Source: Actinomycetaceae bacterium TAE3-ERU4 (GTDB lineage: Bacteria; Actinomycetota; Actinomycetes; Actinomycetales; Actinomycetaceae). From it: 64,000 bases of DNA. Numbering within the stretch: position 1 is the stretch's first letter; each line of letters begins with the position of its first letter. Under the pieces are notes generated by a model that had not been told where the DNA came from, ran no database searches, and saw nothing but the letters and a program-made list of their open reading frames with translations. Shown one piece after another: positions 17,195-25,465 of this stretch. Location: contig JAHUUJ010000001.1 in NCBI GenBank assembly GCA_019218365.1, forward strand, positions 186,001 through 250,000, read 5' to 3'. Position numbers and translations under genes: made by a program.

Positions 17195-19906
17195 CTAAGA
17201 ACGCTTATCCATTACTGCGGCACGTCCGGCTTCCAGGCGCGCAACCGGAACTCGGAACGGTGAGCAAGAAACGTAGGTAAGACCGGTCTGGTGGAAGAAG
17301 TGAACCGAATCCGGATCACCACCGTGCTCACCGCAAACCCCCATCTTCATTCCAGGTTTGGTAGAACGTCCCTTTTCTACTCCCAGTTTGACTAGGCGTC
17401 CAACCCCGTGGGTATCAATGGTTTCGAAAGGAGATACTCCGAATACACCTTCCTCGGTGTAAAGTCCAAAGAAAGATCCTTCTACGTCATCACGACTGAA
17501 TCCCCAAGTAGTTTGGGTAAGGTCGTTAGTTCCAAAGCTGAAGAAGTCGGCTTCGTGTGCTAGATCCTCGGCAGTTAGAGCCGCACGGGGAAGTTCAACC
17601 ATACAACCAATAGGAATATCTAGTTCTACCCCGTTACTTTCACACACATCGGCGATAATCTTTTCAGCTTCTTCACGAATAATCTGAAGTTCACGAATAG
17701 ACCCAACTAGCGGCACCATAATTTCTGGACGGGGGTCAATTCCCTCTAGTTTCAGTTCTGCCGCAGCCTCAACCAAAGCGGAAATCTGTAGAGCGAATAG
17801 GCCGGGCAGCGCCAATCCTAGTCGCACACCGCGCAGACCCAACATCGGGTTAGCCTCATGCATCTTACGTACAGCAGTCAGCATCTTCTTATCAGCTTCT
17901 AGGTTTTCGGTCTTGCCGGTGGCCTCAGCAACTGCAACTTTTACTTCTAGCTCGGTCAAATCGGGGAGGAACTCATGCAGTGGTGGGTCAATCAGACGAA
18001 CCGTCATTGGCTTTCCATCCATTAAACGCAACATCTGCTTAAAGTCACCCTTCTGCAACGGAATTAAGGCTTTCATCGCCTCATCGCGTTCCGCAGAGTT
18101 ATCTTCAGCGAGAATTACTCGTTCAATCAGTGCACGGCGCTCACCCAAGAACATGTGCTCGGTACGGCAAAGACCAATTCCTTCTGCCCCGTATCCAAGA
18201 GCTCGTTCTGTGTCTTCGGGAGTGTCGGCGTTGGTGCGCACACGAAGTGTACGGACCTTATCGGCGTGGGTAAGCATGCGGTCTACCGAGGTTACAAGAT
18301 CCTTCATGTCCTCATCTTCACCAGCTGCTTCCAGTCCCGCTTCAAGCCCGTGGGACAGGTAGGTAGTAACGGCGGAGTCCACAACATCTACCTTGCCCTC
18401 AAATACTTCACCGGTGGTTCCGTCAATCGAAATTACATCACCTTCACTGAAGACCTTTTCTCCGACTTTCAAGGTTCGAGTAGCAAGGTCAATCTCTAGG
18501 GCTTCGGCACCGCAAACACAAGTCTTTCCCATACCGCGCGCCACCACAGCAGCGTGTGAGGTTTTACCACCGCGGGCGGTTAGCACGCCTTCGGCAGCAA
18601 CCATTCCCGCGAGGTCTTCCGGGTTGGTTTCACGGCGAACTAGAATACAGGGGGTACCCGCCTGGGCCATGGCGATGGCCGAGGCATTGTCAAAAGCAAT
18701 CTGTCCTACCGCGGCACCCGGTGAAGCAGCCATTGCTCGAGTTAGCAAAGTACGCGGTGAACCGGCATTAAACTGCGGGAACATTAGTTGGGTTAGCTGT
18801 GCTCCGCTAACTCGTTCAAGGGCCTCGTCAGGAGTAATGAGTTTTTCATCAATTAGCTGCGAGGCAACACGGAAAGCAGCACCGGCAGTACGCTTACCGA
18901 CACGAGTTTGAAGCATCCAGAGTTTACCGCGTTCGATAGTGAACTCAATGTCGCAAAGGTCTTTGTAGTGGGTTTCTAGCTTGCGCATGATTCCCCGTAG
19001 CTCATCGTAGACAGGACGATTAGCGTCCTTTAGAGCCGATAGAGGAAGAGTGTTACGAATACCGGCAACAACGTCCTCCCCCTGAGCGTTCATCAAGTAA
19101 TCACCGTAAACACCAGAGTCACCCGAGGAGGGGTCGCGGGTAAAGCAAACACCGGTTCCGGAAGTATCCCCCATGTTACCGAAGACCATGGTGCAAATAT
19201 TTACGGCCGTTCCCAAATCGTGGGGAATACGCTCGCGACGGCGGTAAATGTGCGCACGTTCGGTGTTCCAAGAACGGAATACTGCTTCTACTGCCATATC
19301 CATCTGTTCACGCGGGTCTTGCGGGAAGGATGAACCGATGGCGTCTTCGACAATTTTCTTGAAAGTTTCTACCAGTCCTTTAAGGTCCTGCGCGGTTAGT
19401 TCCACATCTCCGGAAACTCCACGTTCTTTCTTTAAATCGTCCAAAGCGTCAGAGAAAAGATCGCCGTCAATATCCAATACTGTCTTTCCAAACATTTGGA
19501 TAAGTCGACGGTAAGAGTCCCAAGCAAAACGTTCATCTCCAGATACCTTTGCTAGGCCTTCAACCGAAGCGTCATTAAGACCAATGTTCAGTACGGTTTC
19601 CATCATTCCCGGCATTGAGAACTTAGCTCCGGAGCGTACTGATACCAAGAGGGGATCTTCACTGTCACCAAGCTGTCGACCGAGGTCATCCTCAACGTCT
19701 CGCAAAGCTTGAGTTACCTGAGTTTCAAGCTCTGCGGGAACCTCGCCCTGTTTGAGATAAACACGGCAGGCATCGGTGGTAATCGTAAATCCCGGAGGGA
19801 CAGGCAAACCTAGTTTTGTCATTTCAGCTAGGTTGGCACCCTTACCACCTAGCAGGTCTTTCATTTCCTTGTCACCTTCGTGGAAGTTGTAGACGAATTT
19901 TGTCAT
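17195..19906 (-). CDS. ppdK: Pyruvate, phosphate dikinase
   Basis: A 903-residue enzyme interconverting pyruvate + ATP + Pi and phosphoenolpyruvate + AMP + PPi. The nucleotide-binding N-terminal domain begins FVYNFHEGDKEMKDLLGGKGANLAEM. The swivelling phosphohistidine domain has the catalytic His in GGKTSHAAVVARGMGK (residue about 451). The C-terminal PEP-binding barrel has GLCRTEHMFLGERR, GLRGVRLG and FFSFGTNDLTQTTWGFSRDD. The length is normal. AAGGGGAT precedes the ATG. It stands alone on the minus strand, and a pyrophosphatase gene lies elsewhere in the window, consistent with PPi-linked energy metabolism, although the direction in vivo cannot be told from sequence. Confidence 0.97.
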   Translation of the reverse strand: MTKFVYNFHEGDKEMKDLLGGKGANLAEMTKLGLPVPPGFTITTDACRVYLKQGEVPAELETQVTQALRDVEDDLGRQLGDSEDPLLVSVRSGAKFSMPGMMETVLNIGLNDASVEGLAKVSGDERFAWDSYRRLIQMFGKTVLDIDGDLFSDALDDLKKERGVSGDVELTAQDLKGLVETFKKIVEDAIGSSFPQDPREQMDMAVEAVFRSWNTERAHIYRRRERIPHDLGTAVNICTMVFGNMGDTSGTGVCFTRDPSSGDSGVYGDYLMNAQGEDVVAGIRNTLPLSALKDANRPVYDELRGIMRKLETHYKDLCDIEFTIERGKLWMLQTRVGKRTAGAAFRVASQLIDEKLITPDEALERVSGAQLTQLMFPQFNAGSPRTLLTRAMAASPGAAVGQIAFDNASAIAMAQAGTPCILVRRETNPEDLAGMVAAEGVLTARGGKTSHAAVVARGMGKTCVCGAEALEIDLATRTLKVGEKVFSEGDVISIDGTTGEVFEGKVDVVDSAVTTYLSHGLEAGLEAAGEDEDMKDLVTSVDRMLTHADKVRTLRVRTNADTPEDTERALGYGAEGIGLCRTEHMFLGERRALIERVILAEDNSAERDEAMKALIPLQKGDFKQMLRLMDGKPMTVRLIDPPLHEFLPDLTELEVKVAVAEATGKTENLEADKKMLTAVRKMHEANPMLGLRGVRLGLALPGLFALQISALVEAAAELKLEGIDPRPEIMVPLVGSIRELQIIREEAEKIIADVCESNGVELDIPIGCMVELPRAALTAEDLAHEADFFSFGTNDLTQTTWGFSRDDVEGSFFGLYTEEGVFGVSPFETIDTHGVGRLVKLGVEKGRSTKPGMKMGVCGEHGGDPDSVHFFHQTGLTYVSCSPFRVPVARLEAGRAAVMDKRS

Positions 19907-20109
19907 TCGTATATCCCCTTAAATGTTGCGGCGCGACAGTGCGGCGCTTTTACTAAAACCGAAAAATCTGTTCGGCAATGTTACGAACATAAATGTAACA
20001 CAGTGATATAGCCCCTATCAGAGTTAGATAGAAAACTGAAAATGTTTTTCTTTTATTTTTTATCAGCTGCAATTTTTTCTTCTCCACCTCTATCGGTTAA
20101 GGTGTCTAC

Positions 20110-21486
20110 ATGAATCATGCTGATATGCCTTCGTCTGCCCCTATCCCCACTCCTGCTAAAAGTGCAGATATTTCTAGGGAAACCGCGGAATCTCGTTTTC
20201 ATACTCAGCACCATGGGCCAGTTTCTGATTTTTATGCCCAGGCCCCGAAAGTAGCCAGTGACGCGAAGCGTTCACGTCATGCGCAAGGACGTTCTTTCGC
20301 CACGCGTTGTGTAGCAACAACTCCTTTTGACCCAACGGGTGCCGTAGTTCCCTCAATTTATCTGGCCTCCACCTACGCTCATCCTGTTCCGGGTTGCGAC
20401 CCGCGGCCAGCTCCAATGCCCTGCGGAACTAACGAGGAGGGTGGACACTCTTATCAGCGTTGGTCTAATCCCACGCGCGCGGCCGTGGAAGTGGCGGTAG
20501 CTTCTTTAGAGGACGCTAGCCACTGTTATGCTTTTGCTACTGGAATGGCCGCAATTTCAGCAGTTTTTTCCACCGTTAAAACAGGACAGCGAGTTTTACT
20601 TTGCGCTTCACTTTACGGGGGTACTTTTCAGTACATTTCAAATTATTTCCCAAGTCGCGGGATAGAGTATGACCTAGTTGCTGATTTGAATGCGCTTAGC
20701 ACGCAGGATATTCCCGCTGATACCGCAATGATTTACATTGAATCCCCGACTAACCCGTGTTTGCGGGTAGTGGATATTGCGCACGCTGCTTCCTTGGCGC
20801 ATTCGGTGGGCGCGAAACTTGCCATTGATAATACTTTCCAGACTGCTTACCTCCAGCGACCTTTGGACCTCGGGGCTGACATTGTTGCCTACTCGGCAAC
20901 TAAATACATTGCTGGTCACGGTGATGTTTTGGCGGGAATGGTATTAGCAAATGACGAGGAAATTTCGGAACAGATTCGCCTAGCCCAGGTTGCACTAGGG
21001 GCGCCTTTAGCTCCGTTCGATTCTTACTCGGTTCTGCGTGGCTTGAAGACTATGGTTGTGCGAATGGACAGGCAAATGGAAAACGCTGCCAAAATTCGTA
21101 ATTTCCTCACCGCTCACGAACTTGTAACCAAGGTTTACTATCCCGGTTCCCATGATTCAAAGGAAGCTGAGATTCAGTCCCGCCAGTCTCGCGGTGATGG
21201 CTCGGTACTTTCTTTCGACCTTGCCGAGGAGGTTAACCTTTCGAAGTTTGTGGGCGCTTTGGACATTATTGGATACGCGGTCTCGCTCGGAGGAGTTGAG
21301 TCTTTGCTCTGCCACCCGGCTTCAATGACGCATGCTTCAATGAATGACAAGCAGTTACAGGCTGCGGGCATTTCTAAGCGAATGATTCGTCTGGCCGTGG
21401 GTATCGAAGATGTCGATGATTTAATTGCCGAACTGGAACGAGCTTTACGCGCGGGCCTGGCCAATTGCTCCGAGGATAAGGCTTAG
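20110..21486 (+). CDS. PLP-dependent trans-sulfuration enzyme (Cys/Met metabolism family; O-acetylhomoserine sulfhydrylase or methionine gamma-lyase type)
   Basis: A 458-residue fold-type I PLP enzyme. The PLP lysine is in YSATKYIAGHGD (K265), with the usual DNTFQTAYLQRPLDLGADI upstream, the TGMAAISAV phosphate-binding region and SLGGVESLLCHPASMTHASM near the C-terminus. It has about 60 extra N-terminal residues rich in Ser/Pro/Ala before FATRCVATTPFDPTGAVVPSIY, unusual for the family. The chosen ATG has AAGGTG 5 nt upstream, but an internal start cannot be excluded. Whether it makes homocysteine or cystathionine, or degrades methionine, is not decidable here. No other methionine genes are adjacent. 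Confidence 0.88.
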   Translation: MNHADMPSSAPIPTPAKSADISRETAESRFHTQHHGPVSDFYAQAPKVASDAKRSRHAQGRSFATRCVATTPFDPTGAVVPSIYLASTYAHPVPGCDPRPAPMPCGTNEEGGHSYQRWSNPTRAAVEVAVASLEDASHCYAFATGMAAISAVFSTVKTGQRVLLCASLYGGTFQYISNYFPSRGIEYDLVADLNALSTQDIPADTAMIYIESPTNPCLRVVDIAHAASLAHSVGAKLAIDNTFQTAYLQRPLDLGADIVAYSATKYIAGHGDVLAGMVLANDEEISEQIRLAQVALGAPLAPFDSYSVLRGLKTMVVRMDRQMENAAKIRNFLTAHELVTKVYYPGSHDSKEAEIQSRQSRGDGSVLSFDLAEEVNLSKFVGALDIIGYAVSLGGVESLLCHPASMTHASMNDKQLQAAGISKRMIRLAVGIEDVDDLIAELERALRAGLANCSEDKA

Positions 21487-21504
21487 AGTCTTCACCCTTT
21501 TCCT

Positions 21505-22143
21505 TTAGCGTCCAGCGCGAGCCAGTGCGCGATGGTAGCTTTCACGCTCATGCACGGCCTGATACCAACGGTTTAAAGCAGGATAGTCGCTCAGGTTAAA
21601 CCCTGAGCCTTCTGCACCAAAAATCGCAAATTCCATCTGGATATCGGCAATTCCAAAACTGTCGTTATCAGAAAGGTATTCGTGATTTTGCAGGTACTCA
21701 TTTAGGTATTTGAGAGCACCACGCACGCCAGGAGACGTAAATTGTTCGGCGATAGCTCCGGTAAACTTCTTAAAAATTGGGTGCAAGATACGCGGTGTTT
21801 TGGTGGCGGCAGTTTTATTTACCAATCCCATTACCAGATACGGCATTAGCGATGATTCACAGTAGGTAAGCCAAAAATAGGGTTTTTCCTGCCGGGCAGA
21901 AAGTTTCCCTCCACTTTTATCTGAAAGGTGTTCCAAGATACACTGTGATTCAACCAAGGTTTCTTCTCCATCGACGAGGATGGGGGATTTTCCGAGAGGG
22001 TGTATCTCTTTCATCTCTGCGGGAGCCAAGAGACTTTCGGTTCGCTGATGCTTAACAAGATTGTATTCAGCTCCCAGTTCCTCTAGTGCCCAAGCAATTC
22101 GGAAAGAACGAGAGTCATTTAGGTGATGCAACGTGATATCCAT
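21505..22143 (-). CDS. Glutathione S-transferase family protein
   Basis: A 212-residue soluble protein with the thioredoxin-like N-terminal domain (ITLHHLNDSRSFRIAWALEELG, then HPLGKSPILVDGEETLVESQCILEHL, the cis-Pro and Glu-Ser substrate-binding turn) and an all-helical C-terminal domain from about residue 85. The serine in DSRS could be the catalytic residue. Actinobacteria usually use mycothiol rather than glutathione, so the thiol cofactor is uncertain. It is a single gene, convergent with the PLP enzyme; no clear RBS is visible before the ATG. Confidence 0.88.
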   Translation of the reverse strand: MDITLHHLNDSRSFRIAWALEELGAEYNLVKHQRTESLLAPAEMKEIHPLGKSPILVDGEETLVESQCILEHLSDKSGGKLSARQEKPYFWLTYCESSLMPYLVMGLVNKTAATKTPRILHPIFKKFTGAIAEQFTSPGVRGALKYLNEYLQNHEYLSDNDSFGIADIQMEFAIFGAEGSGFNLSDYPALNRWYQAVHERESYHRALARAGR

Positions 22144-22263
22144 AGTTTCATTCTAGCGACTTAAAGAACGAGAAAGAGGTTCTTCGATAGCCCAAGACAG
22201 TTTAAAACGGCAAAAACCTAAACAAATGTAAGAAAATTTGCAACCAAGTTGCTTATTTTTGAT

Positions 22264-22328
22264 CAAAACGTGCAGAAATAGATACATTTATCACAATATG
22301 TGGACATGAAATGAACAAAACTGCACAA
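22264..22328. promoter_or_regulatory. Two direct-repeat boxes upstream of the PTS operon, possible operator
   Basis: CAAAACGTGCAGAA (22264-22277) and CAAAACTGCACAA (22316-22328) are near-identical boxes about 52 nt apart, roughly five helical turns. The spacer between GST and the PTS genes is AT-rich and has no gene. No regulator gene is adjacent, so the binding protein is unknown. Confidence 0.4.
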
Positions 22329-22397
22329 TTTAACTACAAGATAATCAGCTTAGCTCATTTTTAGTCAACGTAGCCTAACTCCCTAAGGAGCTTCATA

Positions 22398-22847
22398 ATG
22401 AACAGTTCATTCGCCGGCATCATCACCCCAGAGTGCGTCAAAGCCACTGCCGAGGTAAACGACTGGCGTGACGCAGTCAAAATTGTTGGAGGCCTACTCA
22501 AAGACAGTGAAATCTGCACCGACGGTTACGTCGAAGCAATGCAGCAAGCCGTAATCGACCTCGGCCCCTACATGGTTGTCGCCCCCGGTGTAGCCATGCC
22601 CCACGCTCGCCCCGAGGCAGGCGTAATCAAACCGGGAATTGCGGTAGCCACCCTAACTACACCCGTAAATTTCGGACACAAGAAAAACGACCCGGTAAAC
22701 CTTGTAATTGGTTTTGCCGCCATTGACAAGGACGCACACCTAAAGACTCTGCAACAGATTGTTGCACTACTACAAGACGAAGAACGTACCAAGGCGGTAC
22801 GTAACGCCAAAACTGACGAAGAGCTATACGCAGCCCTGACTCACTAA
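22398..22847 (+). CDS. PTS EIIA component, ascorbate/mannitol-fructose type
   Basis: A 149-residue cytoplasmic phosphocarrier. It carries the phospho-accepting histidine in VAMPHARPEAG (H69), the standard motif of EIIA-2 domains. It passes phosphate from HPr to the EIIB encoded next. AAGGAG precedes the ATG. It is the first gene of a six-gene operon (EIIA-EIIB-EIIC-SIS-KbaZ-AgaS) with short gaps throughout, so all six are probably co-transcribed. Confidence 0.93.
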   Translation: MNSSFAGIITPECVKATAEVNDWRDAVKIVGGLLKDSEICTDGYVEAMQQAVIDLGPYMVVAPGVAMPHARPEAGVIKPGIAVATLTTPVNFGHKKNDPVNLVIGFAAIDKDAHLKTLQQIVALLQDEERTKAVRNAKTDEELYAALTH

Positions 22848-22879
22848 AACCATAAAACTTCATCTGAACGGAGAAAAAA

Positions 22880-23164
22880 ATGCTAAACATCACCACCGTC
22901 TGCGGAATGGGATTCGGAACCAGCCTCATGCTTGCAATGCAGGTACGCGAAATCCTCGCCAATGAAGGTATTGAAGCCGATACCAACCCGGTAGACCTCG
23001 GGTCATTCAAAACCATGTCCTCCGACATGGTGGTCGCTCCCGCCGACATGGAATCTCAAGTAAGCGGCGGACCTGCCAAGAAAATTGTTCTCATTGACAA
23101 CCTGGTAGACAAAAACGAAGTCAAAACTAAGGTTCTCGAAGCAGTCAAGTCACTGCTTGACTAA
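22880..23164 (+). CDS. PTS EIIB component, ascorbate (UlaB) type
   Basis: A 94-residue phosphocarrier with the P-loop-like active site TTVCGMGFGTSL; Cys8 is the expected phosphorylation site. The length is typical of a free-standing UlaB-like IIB. It starts 32 nt after EIIA with a GGAGA RBS and is followed 36 nt later by the membrane component. Its partner EIIC belongs to the same SgaT/UlaA lineage, so the three form one transporter. Confidence 0.93.
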   Translation: MLNITTVCGMGFGTSLMLAMQVREILANEGIEADTNPVDLGSFKTMSSDMVVAPADMESQVSGGPAKKIVLIDNLVDKNEVKTKVLEAVKSLLD

Positions 23165-23200
23165 TCCCCTACCCTAAGCACAGAAAAGATAGGAAAACCC

Positions 23201-24661
23201 ATGAATCCCGTACTCCAGTTTATTATCCAGCTGGTACAGATTCCCGCGATTATCGTCGGGTTCATTGCGCTACTGGGGTTACTACTCCAGAAAAAAGAAG
23301 TTGGACAGGTTGTTACCGGAACGGTTAAAACCGTTCTCTCCCTGCTGATTATCGGCGGTGGTATTACCGTCCTTATCAACGCCCTAGTCCCAATCCAGAA
23401 GATGTTCGCCATGGCGCTCCCTTCGGAATCAGTTACCACCTTCGTGACTTTCGACGAGGCCGTAGTTTCCGCCGTGCAGTCTAACACAGCCACTAAACTC
23501 GGAACCCTAATCGGACTTACCCTACTGTTTGGGTACATGTTCCACCTGCTAATTTCCCGTATCACTAGCCAGCGTTACGTTTACTTAACAGGACACATGA
23601 TTTGGGTACACGCCGGTGGGTTCGCAATCTTGTTCTACTCGCTTGGACTTCCAAACTGGGCCGTCGTACTTGTAGCATCACTTGTTGACGGTGCGTACAT
23701 GACTTTCGCTCCCGCAATGGCGCAGCCATTTATGCGCAAGATTACCGGCACAAACGATGTCGCGTTCGCCCACGGACAGACAATCCTAAACGTTGCCGCC
23801 GCAGGACTCGGTAAACTAATTGGTGACCCCAAGAAGAGCACCGAACACATTAATGTTCCCAAGAAACTAAACTTCTTCCGTGACGTAGCAGTTTCTACCA
23901 CCATCGTCATGTTTATCGTCTCGTTTATTGCCGCAGTTGGCGCAGTTATCAAGGTGGGTGTAGCCGGACTTGAGGGTGGAGAAAATCCCCTAACCGGTGG
24001 ACAAAACTGGATTGTCTTTACCCTCTTGCAGGCCCTCGGCTTCACCGCCGGTATGCTCATCATGCTCTACGGTGTACGCATGTTGATTGCCGAAATCGTT
24101 CCGGCCTTCGAAGGCATTGGTCGTAAGGTAATCCCCAATGCTAAACCCGCACTGGATGTTCCGGTAATCTTCCCCTTTGCTCCCAATGCACTAATCATCG
24201 GTCTTATTTCCGGTTTCCTCGGTCAGATTCTTGGAATGGTAGTGCTGGCCCTCATCGGCCTCCCAATGCCTATCCCCTCGGTTATCGTCGCTTTCTTCGC
24301 CTGTGGTGCCGGAGCTATCTTCGCAAACGCTACCGGTGGTGTCCGCGGCGCCTGGGCCGGTGGTTTCATGTGGGGCTTCGTCGGCTGGATTTTGATTTCG
24401 GTCGCCTACTATGTCGGCGCTTTTGGTGACCTCACCGCTCTGGGCGCAAGCAGCCTAGGATTCACCGTTCCCGACGTCATTATCCCCGGTCTAATTGTCC
24501 ACTTCCTGTTCGTCATTGGGGGCAAGTGGGTAGCTACCGCAGTACCGGTAATCCTAGTTCTCGCCCTAGTTGCCATCTTCTGGCAGCCACGCCTAGAACT
24601 ACCCAAGGCAGAAACCGAAAACACTGAAAACCCTGCAGACGCAGCAGCATCAAGTAAATAG
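23201..24661 (+). CDS. PTS EIIC component, SgaT/UlaA (ascorbate) family
   Basis: A 486-residue membrane permease with about eleven helices and the glycine-rich family signatures (GHMIWVHAGGFAI, PALDVPVIFPFAPNALIIG, NATGGVRGAWAGGFMWG). UlaA relatives carry L-ascorbate or other acidic or sugar-derivative substrates with phosphorylation. The gene neighbours point to an amino-sugar or ketose rather than ascorbate: no UlaG, UlaD, UlaE or UlaF is present, but AgaS- and KbaZ-type genes follow. Substrate assignment is therefore open. AGGAAAA precedes the ATG. Confidence 0.92.
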   Translation: MNPVLQFIIQLVQIPAIIVGFIALLGLLLQKKEVGQVVTGTVKTVLSLLIIGGGITVLINALVPIQKMFAMALPSESVTTFVTFDEAVVSAVQSNTATKLGTLIGLTLLFGYMFHLLISRITSQRYVYLTGHMIWVHAGGFAILFYSLGLPNWAVVLVASLVDGAYMTFAPAMAQPFMRKITGTNDVAFAHGQTILNVAAAGLGKLIGDPKKSTEHINVPKKLNFFRDVAVSTTIVMFIVSFIAAVGAVIKVGVAGLEGGENPLTGGQNWIVFTLLQALGFTAGMLIMLYGVRMLIAEIVPAFEGIGRKVIPNAKPALDVPVIFPFAPNALIIGLISGFLGQILGMVVLALIGLPMPIPSVIVAFFACGAGAIFANATGGVRGAWAGGFMWGFVGWILISVAYYVGAFGDLTALGASSLGFTVPDVIIPGLIVHFLFVIGGKWVATAVPVILVLALVAIFWQPRLELPKAETENTENPADAAASSK

Positions 24662-24697
24662 TTAATTCCTCTTCCACAATCACTCAAAGGAGTAAAA

Positions 24698-25447
24698 ATG
24701 TCATCCGAAATGCCTAACACTTACATCAATGGTGCGATCAAGCTACTAGAGCGTCTGCGCGACGAGGAATCCCCCAAACTGGAAGAAGCTGCAATCGCAA
24801 TTTCTAAAGTTTTACGTAACGGCGGAAACCTGTTTGCCTTCGGTTGCTCGCACTCCTCACTTCCCGTTCAGGACATCGTCTACCGTGCCGGTGGACTAAT
24901 GCTGGTTAACCCGCTGTACGGCCCCGGAATCGCCGCCCTGGACACCCGCCCGACCACCCTCGGCTCGGAAATGGAAAAGCTACCCGGATACGCCAAAGCA
25001 ATCTTGGATAACTCCCCCTTGAAGAAAGGCGACGCCCTAATTGTAGTTTCGGTTTCTGGACGTAACGCAGTGCCGATTGAGCTGGCACAGCTAGCTCAGG
25101 AACGCGGCATTCTTGTTATCGCTGTAACCTCGCACGAGTACACCGACAGCGTAGAATCCCGCCACGAATCCGGTAAGAAGATGAAGGATTTCGCCGACAT
25201 CGTTTTGGACAACAAGGTAGATGCTGGAGACGCAATCTTGTCTCTGCCCGAGGTTCCGCAGAAGTTCTGCGCTCTCTCGGGGGTCACTTCCACTGCTCTC
25301 CTGCACACCCTGGTTGGACTCATCATTGAGGACATGGTCAAGAATGGCGTAACCCCGCCCGTATTCCTCGCCGCCAACCTAGATGGTGGTAAGGAATGGA
25401 ACCTCAAGCACCTGTCCGAGAACAAAGACCGTATCTTCTACCTCTGA
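24698..25447 (+). CDS. SIS-domain sugar isomerase (UPF0309-like)
   Basis: A 249-residue protein with a single SIS fold (sugar-phosphate isomerase/binding). Visible features are the FAFGCSHSSLPVQDI loop, the phosphate-binding serine-rich turn VVSVSGRNAVPIELA (about residues 113-127) and VIAVTSHEY. Proteins of this type are annotated sugar isomerase domain-containing. AAAGGAGT precedes the ATG. Within the operon it would act on the phosphorylated sugar delivered by the PTS; the exact reaction is unknown. It is distinct from the AgaS-type SIS protein two genes later. Confidence 0.85.
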   Translation: MSSEMPNTYINGAIKLLERLRDEESPKLEEAAIAISKVLRNGGNLFAFGCSHSSLPVQDIVYRAGGLMLVNPLYGPGIAALDTRPTTLGSEMEKLPGYAKAILDNSPLKKGDALIVVSVSGRNAVPIELAQLAQERGILVIAVTSHEYTDSVESRHESGKKMKDFADIVLDNKVDAGDAILSLPEVPQKFCALSGVTSTALLHTLVGLIIEDMVKNGVTPPVFLAANLDGGKEWNLKHLSENKDRIFYL

Positions 25448-25465
25448 TACAACAATTTAAGTAGG

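Noticed and set aside
19907-20109. SAM riboswitch or T-box before the sulfur-metabolism enzyme
   Set aside because: The leader is AT-rich with no aptamer-like stems, specifier loop or T-box sequence.
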